NCBI RefSeq assembly: GCF_002289565.1
Contig: NZ_NTFY01000085.1
Location: forward strand, 1 to 64,000
Reading direction: 5' to 3'
Source of the DNA: Rhodopirellula sp. SM50
GTDB lineage: Bacteria; Planctomycetota; Planctomycetia; Pirellulales; Pirellulaceae
DNA length: 64,000 nucleotides
Each line of letters starts with the position of its first letter. Positions within the stretch are counted from its first letter, which is position 1. This document shows positions 54,946-63,320 of this stretch, piece after piece. The position numbers and the translations under genes were made by a program. The notes beneath the pieces are model-generated. The model saw nothing but the letters and a program-made list of their open reading frames with translations, did no database searches and was not told where the DNA came from.

Positions 54946-55155
54946 CGGCGGGGCAGCGGTTGGAATGGCGAAGAATTCACCGTGGCGGGGGACCGCTCTG
55001 CGGCCACCACCATTGTGATCGAGTCCGAAACCGCTGTCCAGGCAAGATCGTGGGTGGTGCAACCACGGCTCACCAGCGGGCGGGAGAGGATTGGGATACG
55101 ATAAGCCCTCCAGCATGCTGATCAAACACCCCGAAACCTCTCCTCCAGTCGCCCC

Positions 55156-56163
55156 ATGAACCAACCTCCACCACGACGCGTTACCCGCGGTCTCTGCCTG
55201 TGTCTGCTGCTTTGTTCTCCGTTCATGGCGTCGGTGGGTGCGGAGCCATTGGCGTCGCAATTGGCTGGTGATTGGTCGCTGCAGCTCGATTCCGGTCTGC
55301 CGGCCTGGATGAGTGTCCAAGAACGTGACGGCCGACCGTTGGTCTACTTGCGGTTGTACGTCGGCTCGGCCGGTCCCCATCAAAAGGTCGAACAATCCGA
55401 CGGACGGTTGAAGTTCGCGATCAAGAAAAACAAGAACGCAAAATCGACGACCACCGTGGACGTCGGCATCGTCAATGGAAAACTTGACGGCCTGATCCTG
55501 CGACAGTCTCCCGATGGCTCGATCCAGCGTGAGCGGTTTACCGGAAAGAAAATTCCGCCGATGCCCACCGTCGCACCCGATTTGTCCAAGGTCCGGTTCG
55601 GTCACCCGATCGCGTTGTTCAACGGCAAGGATCTGACCGGGTGGACGGTTCATGAACCCGAAAAGAAGAATGGCTGGAGTGTCGAAGATGGCGTGCTCAA
55701 GAACACGACTCCTAAGACCGACTTCAGTGCCACCGGTGACTATGCGAATCTGAAAACCGAAGCGGTGTTCGAAGACTTTTGGTTGCACATCGAGTTCCTT
55801 GTCGAAACGCAACGCAACAGCGGCATCTACCTGCGCGGGATGTACGAGGCGCAAGTGGTCGACCGAGACTCACGGATGCAAGGCTTGCAGGGGGTGGGTG
55901 CGATCTTTGGCATGATCGAACCCGCCTTCAATGCGGGCAAACCGGGCGGCCAGTGGCAGAGCTATGACATCACGCTGGTCGACCGTCACGTCACCGTGGT
56001 CTTGAACGGCGAAAAAGTGATCGACAACCAACCCGTCACCGGGCCGACCGCGGGCGCCGTGCACACCCACCCCGCCGAACCGGGGCCGATCTACTTGCAA
56101 GGCGACCACACCAACGTGTCTTATCGAGACATTTACTTGGCGCCGGTGATGAAGGATGAATAG
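55156..56163 (+). CDS. DUF1080 (3-keto-disaccharide hydrolase-like) exported protein
   Basis: A 335-residue protein with signal peptide LCLCLLLCSPFMASVGA. Residues 25-130 are a small beta-rich domain of unknown function. Residues 145-335 match DUF1080, a concanavalin-like fold: GHPIALFNGKDLTGWTV, ENTEAVFEDF-like LKTEAVFEDFWLHIEFLVE and GIYLRGMYEAQVVDRDS. Some DUF1080 proteins act on 3-keto-glycosides made by Gfo/Idh-type oxidoreductases, of which two are encoded elsewhere in this window; whether they cooperate is inference. Confidence 0.85.
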   Translation: MNQPPPRRVTRGLCLCLLLCSPFMASVGAEPLASQLAGDWSLQLDSGLPAWMSVQERDGRPLVYLRLYVGSAGPHQKVEQSDGRLKFAIKKNKNAKSTTTVDVGIVNGKLDGLILRQSPDGSIQRERFTGKKIPPMPTVAPDLSKVRFGHPIALFNGKDLTGWTVHEPEKKNGWSVEDGVLKNTTPKTDFSATGDYANLKTEAVFEDFWLHIEFLVETQRNSGIYLRGMYEAQVVDRDSRMQGLQGVGAIFGMIEPAFNAGKPGGQWQSYDITLVDRHVTVVLNGEKVIDNQPVTGPTAGAVHTHPAEPGPIYLQGDHTNVSYRDIYLAPVMKDE

Positions 56164-56218
56164 CCAGGTCAGCAACCAGACACGTCGACGAACCCAACCG
56201 CCTCGGCCCCCCCCCATT

Positions 56219-56251
56219 CCACCAAAAAGGTGTCGGACACCTTGTTGGTGG
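56219..56251. repeat. AAGGTGTCGGACACCTT hairpin
   Basis: CCACCAA-A-AAGGTGTC and GACACCTT-G-TTGGTGG pair with a single mismatch around one base. The core AAGGTGTCsGACACCTT is a motif repeated in many bacterial genomes. It lies 10 bp after the alkyltransferase-like gene end and 55 bp after the DUF1080 stop and could end both convergent transcripts. Confidence 0.65.
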
Positions 56252-56261
56252 ACGGGGCAGT

Positions 56262-56567
56262 TTAGCTTTCCTTTGTTTTTTTGAAGCGGCCCGACGGGGA
56301 CTCGACGACGCGAAAGGCGTTCAACCGGACGCCTTCGTCGGCCAGGCGTTCGGCTTGGACACTCGGATTGCAGGGCGGCAGGTGGCCGTCGCTGTAGACG
56401 ACGCGCCACCAGGGCAGGGTATCCATCGATTGAGAGAGCATTCGTCCGGCGGCGCGTGACGCCCGCGGCCGGCCGGCCGCGGCAGCAATGTCTGCGAAAC
56501 TGACGACCTCGCCGGGACGCAAATTCGTGACCACGTCGGCCATCTGTTGTTGAAATTCGGTTAGCAT
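56262..56567 (-). CDS. Alkyltransferase-like (ATL) DNA repair protein
   Basis: A 101-residue protein of the Ada/Ogt C-terminal fold: VVSFADIAAAAGRPRASRAA is the DNA-binding helix-turn-helix. The active-site region reads TLPWWRVVYSDG. In true methyltransferases this is PCHRV; here Trp53 replaces the catalytic Cys, as in ATL proteins, which bind O6-alkylguanine without repair and recruit nucleotide excision repair. Length suits ATL (about 100). It is cytoplasmic. A G-to-T start ambiguity is not seen; the ATG is at 56567. Confidence 0.85.
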   Translation of the reverse strand: MLTEFQQQMADVVTNLRPGEVVSFADIAAAAGRPRASRAAGRMLSQSMDTLPWWRVVYSDGHLPPCNPSVQAERLADEGVRLNAFRVVESPSGRFKKTKES

Positions 56568-56620
56568 AGGAGGTCCGGTTCCCAACCCTTGAAACGTTCC
56601 CACACCTGGTAGGCCCCACC

Positions 56621-57511
56621 GTGAAACGTCGTGACTTTGTCGCCGCCAATCTGCTCGCCGCCGCCGGCGCGGCATTCGCCCCCAGACTCCTGATGAGCGA
56701 CGATGACACGGCAAGTGGCGGCCGCATTCGACAATCCATCATGGGCTGGTGCTTCAACCCGATGGACATGCTGAAACTGGCCGTCGAGTGCAAACGGATC
56801 GGCTTGGAAGCCATGGAAGGTATCAATTCAAAGCTCTACGACCAAGTCACCGCGATGGGCCTGAAGATCTCGCTGGTCGGCAGCCACGGGTTTGCCACCG
56901 GACCGCTGGACCGAGACAATCACGCCGAAGTCGAACAGAAGCTGCGTGACGGAATCGATCTGGCGGTCAAGTACGGCGCCCCCAACGTCATCACCTTCAC
57001 CGGGATGCAAAAGCAAGGCATCAGCGACGCGGCCGCCCGTAAGAACTGCTTGGATTGTTGGAAACGCGTCATCCCCTATGCCGAAGAAAAAGGGATCGGA
57101 TTGGTCCTGGAGCACTTAAACAGCAAGGCACACCTCAACCCCGACGGCAGCGTCCATCCGATGAAGGGACACCCGGGATACTGGGGCGACGACATTCACC
57201 TGTGCGCCGAACTGGTCAATCAAGTCGGCAGCGAAAAATTTAAATTGCTCTACGACATCTACCACGTTCAAATCATGAACGGAGATCTGATCGCGAACCT
57301 GGAAAAATACCAGTCGATCATCGGCCACTACCACACCGCCGGCAATCCGGGACGCCGCGAATTGGACGGCCGCAACGAAATCAATTACCCGGCCGTCATG
57401 CGCGCGATCAAGGCCACCGGATACCGCGGCTACGTCGCCCAGGAATTCATTCCCACCAGCGAGGATCCGATCCGCTCGCTCGAAGAAGCCTACGCGGTCT
57501 GTGACGTCTAG
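56621..57511 (+). CDS. Hydroxypyruvate isomerase-like TIM-barrel protein with Tat leader
   Basis: A 296-residue protein of the AP-endonuclease-2/xylose isomerase-like superfamily. The leader is MKRRDFVAANLLAAAGAAFA, with a GTG start. TIM-barrel metal and substrate residues lie in LVLEHLNSKAHLNPDG (Glu), LLYDIYHVQIMNGDL (Asp, His) and IGHYHTAGNPGRRELDG (His) and YVAQEFIPT (Glu), matching the Hyi-type pattern. It could isomerise a sugar or hydroxypyruvate outside the cytoplasm; substrate unproven. It is divergent from the ATL gene and ends in a CTAG shared with the next gene's stop. Confidence 0.86.
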   Translation: MKRRDFVAANLLAAAGAAFAPRLLMSDDDTASGGRIRQSIMGWCFNPMDMLKLAVECKRIGLEAMEGINSKLYDQVTAMGLKISLVGSHGFATGPLDRDNHAEVEQKLRDGIDLAVKYGAPNVITFTGMQKQGISDAAARKNCLDCWKRVIPYAEEKGIGLVLEHLNSKAHLNPDGSVHPMKGHPGYWGDDIHLCAELVNQVGSEKFKLLYDIYHVQIMNGDLIANLEKYQSIIGHYHTAGNPGRRELDGRNEINYPAVMRAIKATGYRGYVAQEFIPTSEDPIRSLEEAYAVCDV

Positions 57512-58800
57512 CGAGATCGGTTGAGCCACTGGGTGAGAATGCCGCCGGATCGTTTTCGCGACGGCGGCGCGGATTGGCGGAGCGATGTGCTGCCGGCCGA
57601 CGGTTCACCGGCGGAAAGATCACCAGCCGACGATTCACCGGCGGACGGTACACTGGCTGACGGTACACTGGCTGACGGTACACTGGCCGCTCGCTCGCTG
57701 GGCAGCCGCGTCGAAACGGACTTGTTCTGGGACGACGTGCGACCGGACGTCAACCTTCTGGACCAGCCGACAAATTTTTCGGCCAGCGACGGCTTGGGAC
57801 TGCTGGTGTCCAGCTCCGGTTCTGACGGTTCTGGTTGCGGTGAACTGGCCGCCATCAGCTCCTCCACCTCCAACGCGACTCGGCCGTCGCCGTTGACGCG
57901 GTCCCTCATCGCGACTTCCAGATTGGCCGCACCTGCCCGCGGCGTGACGCCTTGGTTGAGCACCTGCAATGACCTTGCGATCGCATCGGCCTCGGCCGAA
58001 CTCGTCGGCGACGGCAAGGCCGGCACGGCGTCGCCCACCGAGCTGGACGTGTCTTCGATCAAGTGACCGCTGTCGATCGCCCCGAATTGTTCGCGAAACG
58101 AACTGGTCATGCCCGGCGTATGGAGTCCGAGGGGTTGCCCCTGCGGAAGCACTAGGTCGGTGGAAAAACGGCCCAGCGGCGGATAGTCCATCGCGTGTCC
58201 CGACGTCGCAGGCTGATCCAGATGCGAGCCGATTTGATCGATCGCCAAGCTGCCGAATCCACTATTGATCGCGGTTCCCAGCAGCGCCGGTTCTGGATTG
58301 GCCTGGACCGACAGAACATCCACTGCGGCATCCAACTCGGCGACCGGTTGCGCTGGCAGGGCGTTCGGGCCATCGACAACCGCTTCGTCGGCCGAGGACT
58401 GCGAATCGGTCGTCGGCATCACCAAGGGATAATCTTCGACCCGGAAGCGGCGAAGTTTGGGTGGCGCGTCGACGACCAACGGATTGGTCAAACGCTCGCC
58501 ACGCCCGGCGTCCAGACGCAGACGATGAGTTTGCCGATTGGGGGTTCGCTGCACAATCGCAGCCGATCGGGCAGCGGGAAGTTTGTCGGTTCTACCGGTC
58601 GCTCCGGTCTCGCCCAGTTCGGCAAAACGAGACGTGCCCTCGCCATCCTCAACGGGGACGGGGTCGACACGAATCGGAGACGTCGTTCGGATCAACTTCG
58701 GTAGCTCGCTCCCGTCTGCCGGCACCACACCGGTGGAAAGCACACACAGAGCCGCGGCAAGTTTTGCGACCGATTTGCCGCGACGATTGCTGATTGACAT
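57508..58800 (-). CDS. Secreted low-complexity protein with Ser/Ala/Pro repeats
   Basis: A 430-residue protein of no recognised family. The signal peptide is KSVAKLAAALCVLSTGVVPA. The body is poor in hydrophobic clusters and looks mostly disordered, with a run of short repeats near the C-terminus (VPSASVPSASVPSAGESS). The C-terminal end is basic (SRKRSGGILTQWLNRSR). Its stop (TAG on the minus strand) shares the CTAG at 57508-57511 with the stop of the convergent gene. A surface or cell-wall role is guessed only. Confidence 0.65.
   Translation of the reverse strand: MSISNRRGKSVAKLAAALCVLSTGVVPADGSELPKLIRTTSPIRVDPVPVEDGEGTSRFAELGETGATGRTDKLPAARSAAIVQRTPNRQTHRLRLDAGRGERLTNPLVVDAPPKLRRFRVEDYPLVMPTTDSQSSADEAVVDGPNALPAQPVAELDAAVDVLSVQANPEPALLGTAINSGFGSLAIDQIGSHLDQPATSGHAMDYPPLGRFSTDLVLPQGQPLGLHTPGMTSSFREQFGAIDSGHLIEDTSSSVGDAVPALPSPTSSAEADAIARSLQVLNQGVTPRAGAANLEVAMRDRVNGDGRVALEVEELMAASSPQPEPSEPELDTSSPKPSLAEKFVGWSRRLTSGRTSSQNKSVSTRLPSERAASVPSASVPSASVPSAGESSAGDLSAGEPSAGSTSLRQSAPPSRKRSGGILTQWLNRSR
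57596..57685 (-). repeat. Six 15-bp coding minisatellite units
   Basis: Units of the form GCCGACGGTTCACCG run from 57596; the last three (GCGGACGGTACACTG, GCTGACGGTACACTG twice) are nearly identical. Each encodes five residues (PSAxx). This array can change length by slippage. Confidence 0.75.
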
Positions 58801-59064
58801 CTCACGCTTCCTTGCTTGTCTGCCGACGAGCGAACCATCCTTGGATCGCCCATTGCTGCTCCATTGGCTTCGACGAGTCACCACCACGAGCAAGAATCGA
58901 ACCGGCGCATGCCCGGCAAAATCGAAACCCCACCTCCGTCCAACACCGTCAACCGGTCAGACACGAACGAACACTCGATTCGGACCAATACGACGTTCCG
59001 GAATATCCGTCACGACCGGAGTGCGAATAATTCACACCCCTGCGAAAGATTCCACCTTGGTCGT
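58801..59064. other. Intergenic region upstream of the low-complexity gene
   Basis: No gene or strong hairpin was recognised in these 264 bp between two minus-strand genes. It should contain the promoter of the low-complexity protein and the 3' end of the NAD synthetase transcript. Confidence 0.4.
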
Positions 59065-61053
59065 TCAAAACGCCCCGCCCTCGGCGTCGCTGGGCATCCG
59101 CCAGTCACCGCGGGGCGAAAGACTGACCGAACCGACTTTGGGACCATCGGGCACACAATTGCGTTTGAATTGATTGCGAAAGAATCGCGTGATGAACTGG
59201 TCGAGCGTTGCCGCGATGGTCGCCGAGTCATAGGGCTGATCGAACGTCGCTTGGGAGGCGAGATAGAGGATCTTGTCGCGTGTGAATCCGTTGCGGACAA
59301 AGTGGTACAGAAAAAAGTCATGCAGCTCGTAAGCACCGATGGAGCTTTCGGTGTTCTGCCGAATCGTCCCGTCACTGGCCGGCGGCAGCAGTTCCGGCGA
59401 GATCGGCGTCTCGGCGATCCGGTGCAGCAAGGCACCGAGTTGACCCTCGAAGTAGTGATCCGCGGCGTAGCGGACCAAGAATCGCACCAGCGTTTTGGGG
59501 ATCGAAGTGTTGACGTTGTACATCGACATGTGATCGGCATTGTAGGTCGCCCATCCGAGCGCCTGTTCGCTCATGTCACCGGTGCCGAGCACAAATCCGC
59601 GGTTCATCAACAACATCGTGCGGAGGCGTGCCTGCACGTTTTCGAAAGTCAAATCGGCAGCGTCGTCGGGCAACTGATTCAGCTGACGTTGCAACGATGC
59701 AACGGTCGTGTTCGCGTCGATCTCCAGCCCCAGCGGTCGGTGGCCGAGCGAGTGAAAGGTGTCCAAACAGAGTTGCCGAATGTCGATGCAATCGCCGGTC
59801 ACCCCGGTCGATTCGATCAGCCGATCGGCACTGGTTCGGGTGTGATCGGTGGTGCCGAAACCCGGCATCGTGATCGCATGAATCGATTTCCGTGGCCAAC
59901 CGGCGGCATCGACCGCCTTGAGCGCAACCAACAGCGCCAGGGTGCTGTCCAATCCGCCGGAAATGCCGATCGCCAACGGAGTCGACTTTGGCAGACACGC
60001 CAGTCGCTTGATCAGACCGGCCGATTGGATCGCAAAGATTTCGCCGCAGCGTTCGGCCAATTCACCTTCTTCGGACGGCACGAAGGGATGGGCATCGACA
60101 TCGCGAAGCAGTTTCTGTGGCGCCGCTTGCTTTGCAGCGTCCTTGACCAAAGCGATCGTTCGATACTCCTGTTTCATTTGATCTGCGACATCATCAAACG
60201 ATCCGACCACGCGTCGGTCATGGGCCAGTCGCTGGAGATCGATGTCACAGGTGACGGACATCTCGGCGACCCATTCGGGCGACCGGCCGTCTCCGATCCG
60301 CCGCGACTGGCCGATCAGCGAACCGTTTTCGGCGACCAGACAGTGCCCACCGAAGACCAAGTCGGACGTCGACTCGCCCGGTCCGGAGGACACATACGCG
60401 TAAGCGGCGATACAACGACCCGATTGCGACTTGACCAAGTCACGACGCCACGCGGCCTTGCCGATCGTTTCGTTGCTGGCCGAAAGATTGACCAACACGT
60501 TGGCACCGGCTACCGACGCAGGGCTGCTCGGGGGAATCGGCGTCCAAAGGTCTTCGCAAATCTCGATCGCAATGACGGCTTCGCCCAGACGGAACAACAG
60601 GCCGGTGCCGAACGGAATCTCCTTTCCCGCGATGGCGACCGTTTCGGGGTCGGCCGGTCCGGCGGGTCGGAAATGCCGCCCCTCGTAGAACTCGCGGTAG
60701 GTCGGCAAAAACGATTTCGGCACGACGCCGGCAACCGTCCCGCCGCAGACGACTGCGGCAACGTTCATCAGTGAATCCCCGACCACCAGCGGCAATCCGA
60801 CGATCACCGCGCCGCGTCGGCCCCGAGTCGACTCGGCGATCCGCATTAACCCCGCCGCCGCGCCGACCAGCAGCGCATCGCTGCCAAACAGGTCACCGCA
60901 TGTATAGCCCGTCAGGGCCAGTTCGGGCAGCACGGTCAAATCGGCCTCGACGTTTCCGATCGACGTCAAAATCGCGTCGGCGTTGGCCGCCGGATCGGCG
61001 ATGACGGTCTGCGGGGCAGCCGCGTGAATACGAAAAATTCCGTGCTGAAACAA
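59065..61053 (-). CDS. nadE: Glutamine-dependent NAD+ synthetase
   Basis: A 662-residue cytoplasmic enzyme that makes NAD+ from deamido-NAD+ with ammonia from glutamine, the last step of NAD synthesis. The N-terminal nitrilase-type glutaminase domain has the catalytic Glu in VLPELALTGYTCGD and Cys in AIEICEDLW. The synthetase domain has the P-loop-like GISGGLDSTLALL and the later phrases MPGFGTTDHTRTSADRLIES and TGDMSEQALGWATYN. Length is as in the large bacterial form. It starts 311 bp from the divergent superoxide dismutase gene, with which no functional link is known. Confidence 0.93.
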   Translation of the reverse strand: MFQHGIFRIHAAAPQTVIADPAANADAILTSIGNVEADLTVLPELALTGYTCGDLFGSDALLVGAAAGLMRIAESTRGRRGAVIVGLPLVVGDSLMNVAAVVCGGTVAGVVPKSFLPTYREFYEGRHFRPAGPADPETVAIAGKEIPFGTGLLFRLGEAVIAIEICEDLWTPIPPSSPASVAGANVLVNLSASNETIGKAAWRRDLVKSQSGRCIAAYAYVSSGPGESTSDLVFGGHCLVAENGSLIGQSRRIGDGRSPEWVAEMSVTCDIDLQRLAHDRRVVGSFDDVADQMKQEYRTIALVKDAAKQAAPQKLLRDVDAHPFVPSEEGELAERCGEIFAIQSAGLIKRLACLPKSTPLAIGISGGLDSTLALLVALKAVDAAGWPRKSIHAITMPGFGTTDHTRTSADRLIESTGVTGDCIDIRQLCLDTFHSLGHRPLGLEIDANTTVASLQRQLNQLPDDAADLTFENVQARLRTMLLMNRGFVLGTGDMSEQALGWATYNADHMSMYNVNTSIPKTLVRFLVRYAADHYFEGQLGALLHRIAETPISPELLPPASDGTIRQNTESSIGAYELHDFFLYHFVRNGFTRDKILYLASQATFDQPYDSATIAATLDQFITRFFRNQFKRNCVPDGPKVGSVSLSPRGDWRMPSDAEGGAF

Positions 61054-61364
61054 TGCGGTCCTTCTGGGGGTAAGGGGGAATTGTGATGGAGATCACGCGA
61101 TCGAAACGAGAATTTCAGGCAACGTTTTGGCCGCCGGGCCCATTGTAACCTGCGCCGGTCCGACCGCACTCCCGGCACCCTCCCCGCTCCTGTGCAGCGG
61201 ATTATTCGCGGTCTCTGGACAGTCCCCCCGCCACCATTGGCCGCTTGCGCCCTATAATCTGAACCCGCTTCGCTTCGCCGCCTGCGCTCCGACAGCGGAC
61301 CGCCGACGAAGCGAACGATCTGTGTCTACCTGTTTGAATAAACGACTTGATGAGAGAGAACGAC
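61054..61364. other. Divergent intergenic region between NAD synthetase and superoxide dismutase genes
   Basis: No gene was recognised. It must carry promoters for both directions. No clear nickel-responsive (Nur-type) operator could be identified by eye. Confidence 0.4.
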
Positions 61365-61826
61365 ATGACCCGAATTTTGACCGCTGCATTTGCACTGATG
61401 ATCACCGCGTCGATCGCCATGGCCCACTGCCAGGTTCCCTGCGGCATTTACGGAGACCAATTGCGATTTGAACAAATGCTCGAAGATGAGCACACGATCT
61501 CGAAAGCTCAGTTGCAGATCAACGAGATCGCCGATGGCGAGATGTCAGCCCAATCGATCAACCAAGCCGGACGTTGGGTCACGACCAAAGAAGAGCACGC
61601 CACGAAGATTCAAGATACGATCTCGGCATACTTTTTGGCCCAGCGCATCAAACCGGGCAGCGAAGGGTACACCAAGAAACTGACCGCCGCCCACGCGGTG
61701 ATCATCGCTGCGATGAAATGCAAGCAGTCGGCGGATCCGGAAACCGCCAAGGTGCTCGAAAAAGCGATCTTCGATCTGTACCGCGCTTACGAAGGCAAAG
61801 AGCCCGCGTTCGATCACTCGCACTAA
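61365..61826 (+). CDS. sodN: Nickel superoxide dismutase with Sec-type signal peptide
   Basis: A 153-residue protein that converts superoxide to oxygen and hydrogen peroxide. The nickel hook HCQVPCGIYGD is at residues 21-31; His21, Cys22 and Cys26 are the Ni ligands. It is preceded by a 20-residue hydrophobic signal ending SIAMA, so that signal-peptidase cleavage after AMA would expose His21 as the required N-terminal residue. The four-helix body (LRFEQMLEDEHTISKAQLQI, and later AHAVIIAAMKCKQSADPETA) is as in NiSOD. The ATG at 61365 follows the RBS-like GAGAGA. No separate SodX-like protease was found next to it. Confidence 0.93.
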   Translation: MTRILTAAFALMITASIAMAHCQVPCGIYGDQLRFEQMLEDEHTISKAQLQINEIADGEMSAQSINQAGRWVTTKEEHATKIQDTISAYFLAQRIKPGSEGYTKKLTAAHAVIIAAMKCKQSADPETAKVLEKAIFDLYRAYEGKEPAFDHSH

Positions 61827-61847
61827 GCGGCGGAAGGTGCTTTCACG

Positions 61848-61904
61848 GTAGGGCACGCTGTGCGTGCCGAATGGTAGCCGAATGTGATGCACAGCATCAC
61901 CTAC
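61848..61904. repeat. GTAGGGCACGCTGTGCGTGCC palindrome
   Basis: The left arm GTAGGGCACGCTGTGCG (from 61848) pairs with the right arm GATGCACAGCATCACCTAC (to 61904) imperfectly. It lies between the convergent sodN and DUF1501 genes and may end both transcripts. Confidence 0.65.
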
Positions 61905-61911
61905 ACGTCCC

Positions 61912-63219
61912 TTATGCCAACACGGCCCCGACCGGTTCGCCTTCGCTGATTTTCAACGGGCGTCCGATCGGGGTTTGGCGTTCTTCGTGATAGGGCACGC
62001 CCAAGGTCGACAGGATCGTCGCGTGCAGGTCACCGATGGTGATCGGGCTGGCGACATCGGCCAGCGGCTTGTCGGGATCGAGTTTGGGATCGGCGGCCGT
62101 CGCACCGTACAGGCCTCCCTTGCGAATACCGCAACCGGCCAAGAAGGTCGAAAATCCGTGCGGCCAGTGGTCACGTCCTTCGGCCGGATTGATCTGCGGC
62201 GTGCGACCAAATTCGCCGCCGCAAACGACGAGGGTGGTTTCCAACAAGTCCTGTTCGACGAGCCGGTCCAAGAGCGCCGCCAGGGCTGCGTCCAGGATTT
62301 CACAGCGGGCCGATTGCAAGGAGTGATTGGTGATGTGCGAATCCCAACCGCCCAGCGTGACTTCGACACAACGCACCCCGGCGCCGATCAAACGCGTCGC
62401 AGCCAGACAGCCCCGTCCGAACGGTGTTTGGCCGAATCGCTCTAGTGTCTGCTTGGATTCGCTGGAAACATCAAACGCGCTGACCTGCTCGCTGGACATC
62501 ATCCGCAGCGCCGCATCGGTGGACGACTGGTGCAGGGTTCGGTTCTGGTCCAAGTCGCGTAACCGCTGCCGACGGAAGCGGTCTTCGAGCCACTGCAGAT
62601 CTTTCATTCTGCGATCGAAGCGATCTGCGGCGATCGGCGATTTCAGATCCGGGACCGGATTCTGCGGATCACCGATTTTGAACGCGTCATAGACCGGCCC
62701 CAGGTAGCCGCCGCGTGCCGGAGCGTTTTGCGGCAGGATCGAGATGTGTCGCGGGATGTCCAACTGTTCGGGGAATTCGTGACACAGGATCGAACCGATC
62801 GACGGATGCACCAGCGTCGGATCGGGGCGATACCCGCTCTTGATGTTGTAAATGGCCCGTTGATGATCGCCTTCTTTGCTCGTCACGCTTCGGATCAGCG
62901 ACCCCAAATGCATCTTCTCGGCCACGCGTGGCAAGGTGTCGGCGATCTGCAGGCCCGGCACGCTGGTCGGGATCGCTTTGACTTCGCCACCGATGGCCGA
63001 TCCGGGGTGCGGGTCAAACGTCTCCAATTGACTCGGGCCACCCTCGAGCCACAACAGGATCACGTTCTTGGGGCGAGACGACTCGGTCGCACCGACCGCG
63101 TCAGCCCAGGCGAGTTGATGGGCGATGGTCGAGAGCATCGCCCCGCCGGCACCGGCACCCAACAGCGTGCGCCGAGACAGATGGACATGCGGGTCGCAAA
63201 GCAGATCGTGATGGGACAT
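61912..63219 (-). CDS. DUF1501 domain protein, Tat-like
   Basis: A 435-residue protein with leader SRRTLLGAGAGGAMLSTIAH. Conserved phrases: [39 protein letters not shown] and IGDLHATILSTLGVPYHEE. It is more compact than the other two DUF1501 proteins of this window. The partner PSCyt/DUF1553 gene lies upstream on the same strand, 101 bp away rather than overlapping. The start at 63219 was chosen for the leader. Confidence 0.9.
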   Translation of the reverse strand: MSHHDLLCDPHVHLSRRTLLGAGAGGAMLSTIAHQLAWADAVGATESSRPKNVILLWLEGGPSQLETFDPHPGSAIGGEVKAIPTSVPGLQIADTLPRVAEKMHLGSLIRSVTSKEGDHQRAIYNIKSGYRPDPTLVHPSIGSILCHEFPEQLDIPRHISILPQNAPARGGYLGPVYDAFKIGDPQNPVPDLKSPIAADRFDRRMKDLQWLEDRFRRQRLRDLDQNRTLHQSSTDAALRMMSSEQVSAFDVSSESKQTLERFGQTPFGRGCLAATRLIGAGVRCVEVTLGGWDSHITNHSLQSARCEILDAALAALLDRLVEQDLLETTLVVCGGEFGRTPQINPAEGRDHWPHGFSTFLAGCGIRKGGLYGATAADPKLDPDKPLADVASPITIGDLHATILSTLGVPYHEERQTPIGRPLKISEGEPVGAVLA

Positions 63220-63320
63220 AGGATCGGGCCGTGGAACGGAATGGAATGGCGGGTGGTTGTCGCTGCCGCCACCAGACGGCGGACAAACGACGCTCGGACG
63301 GACGCAGCGACGGAAAGAGG

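Noticed and set aside
58816-60774. A 652-codon open frame opposite NAD synthetase
   Set aside because: It is antisense to a complete NAD synthetase; the composition is that of a reverse-strand shadow.
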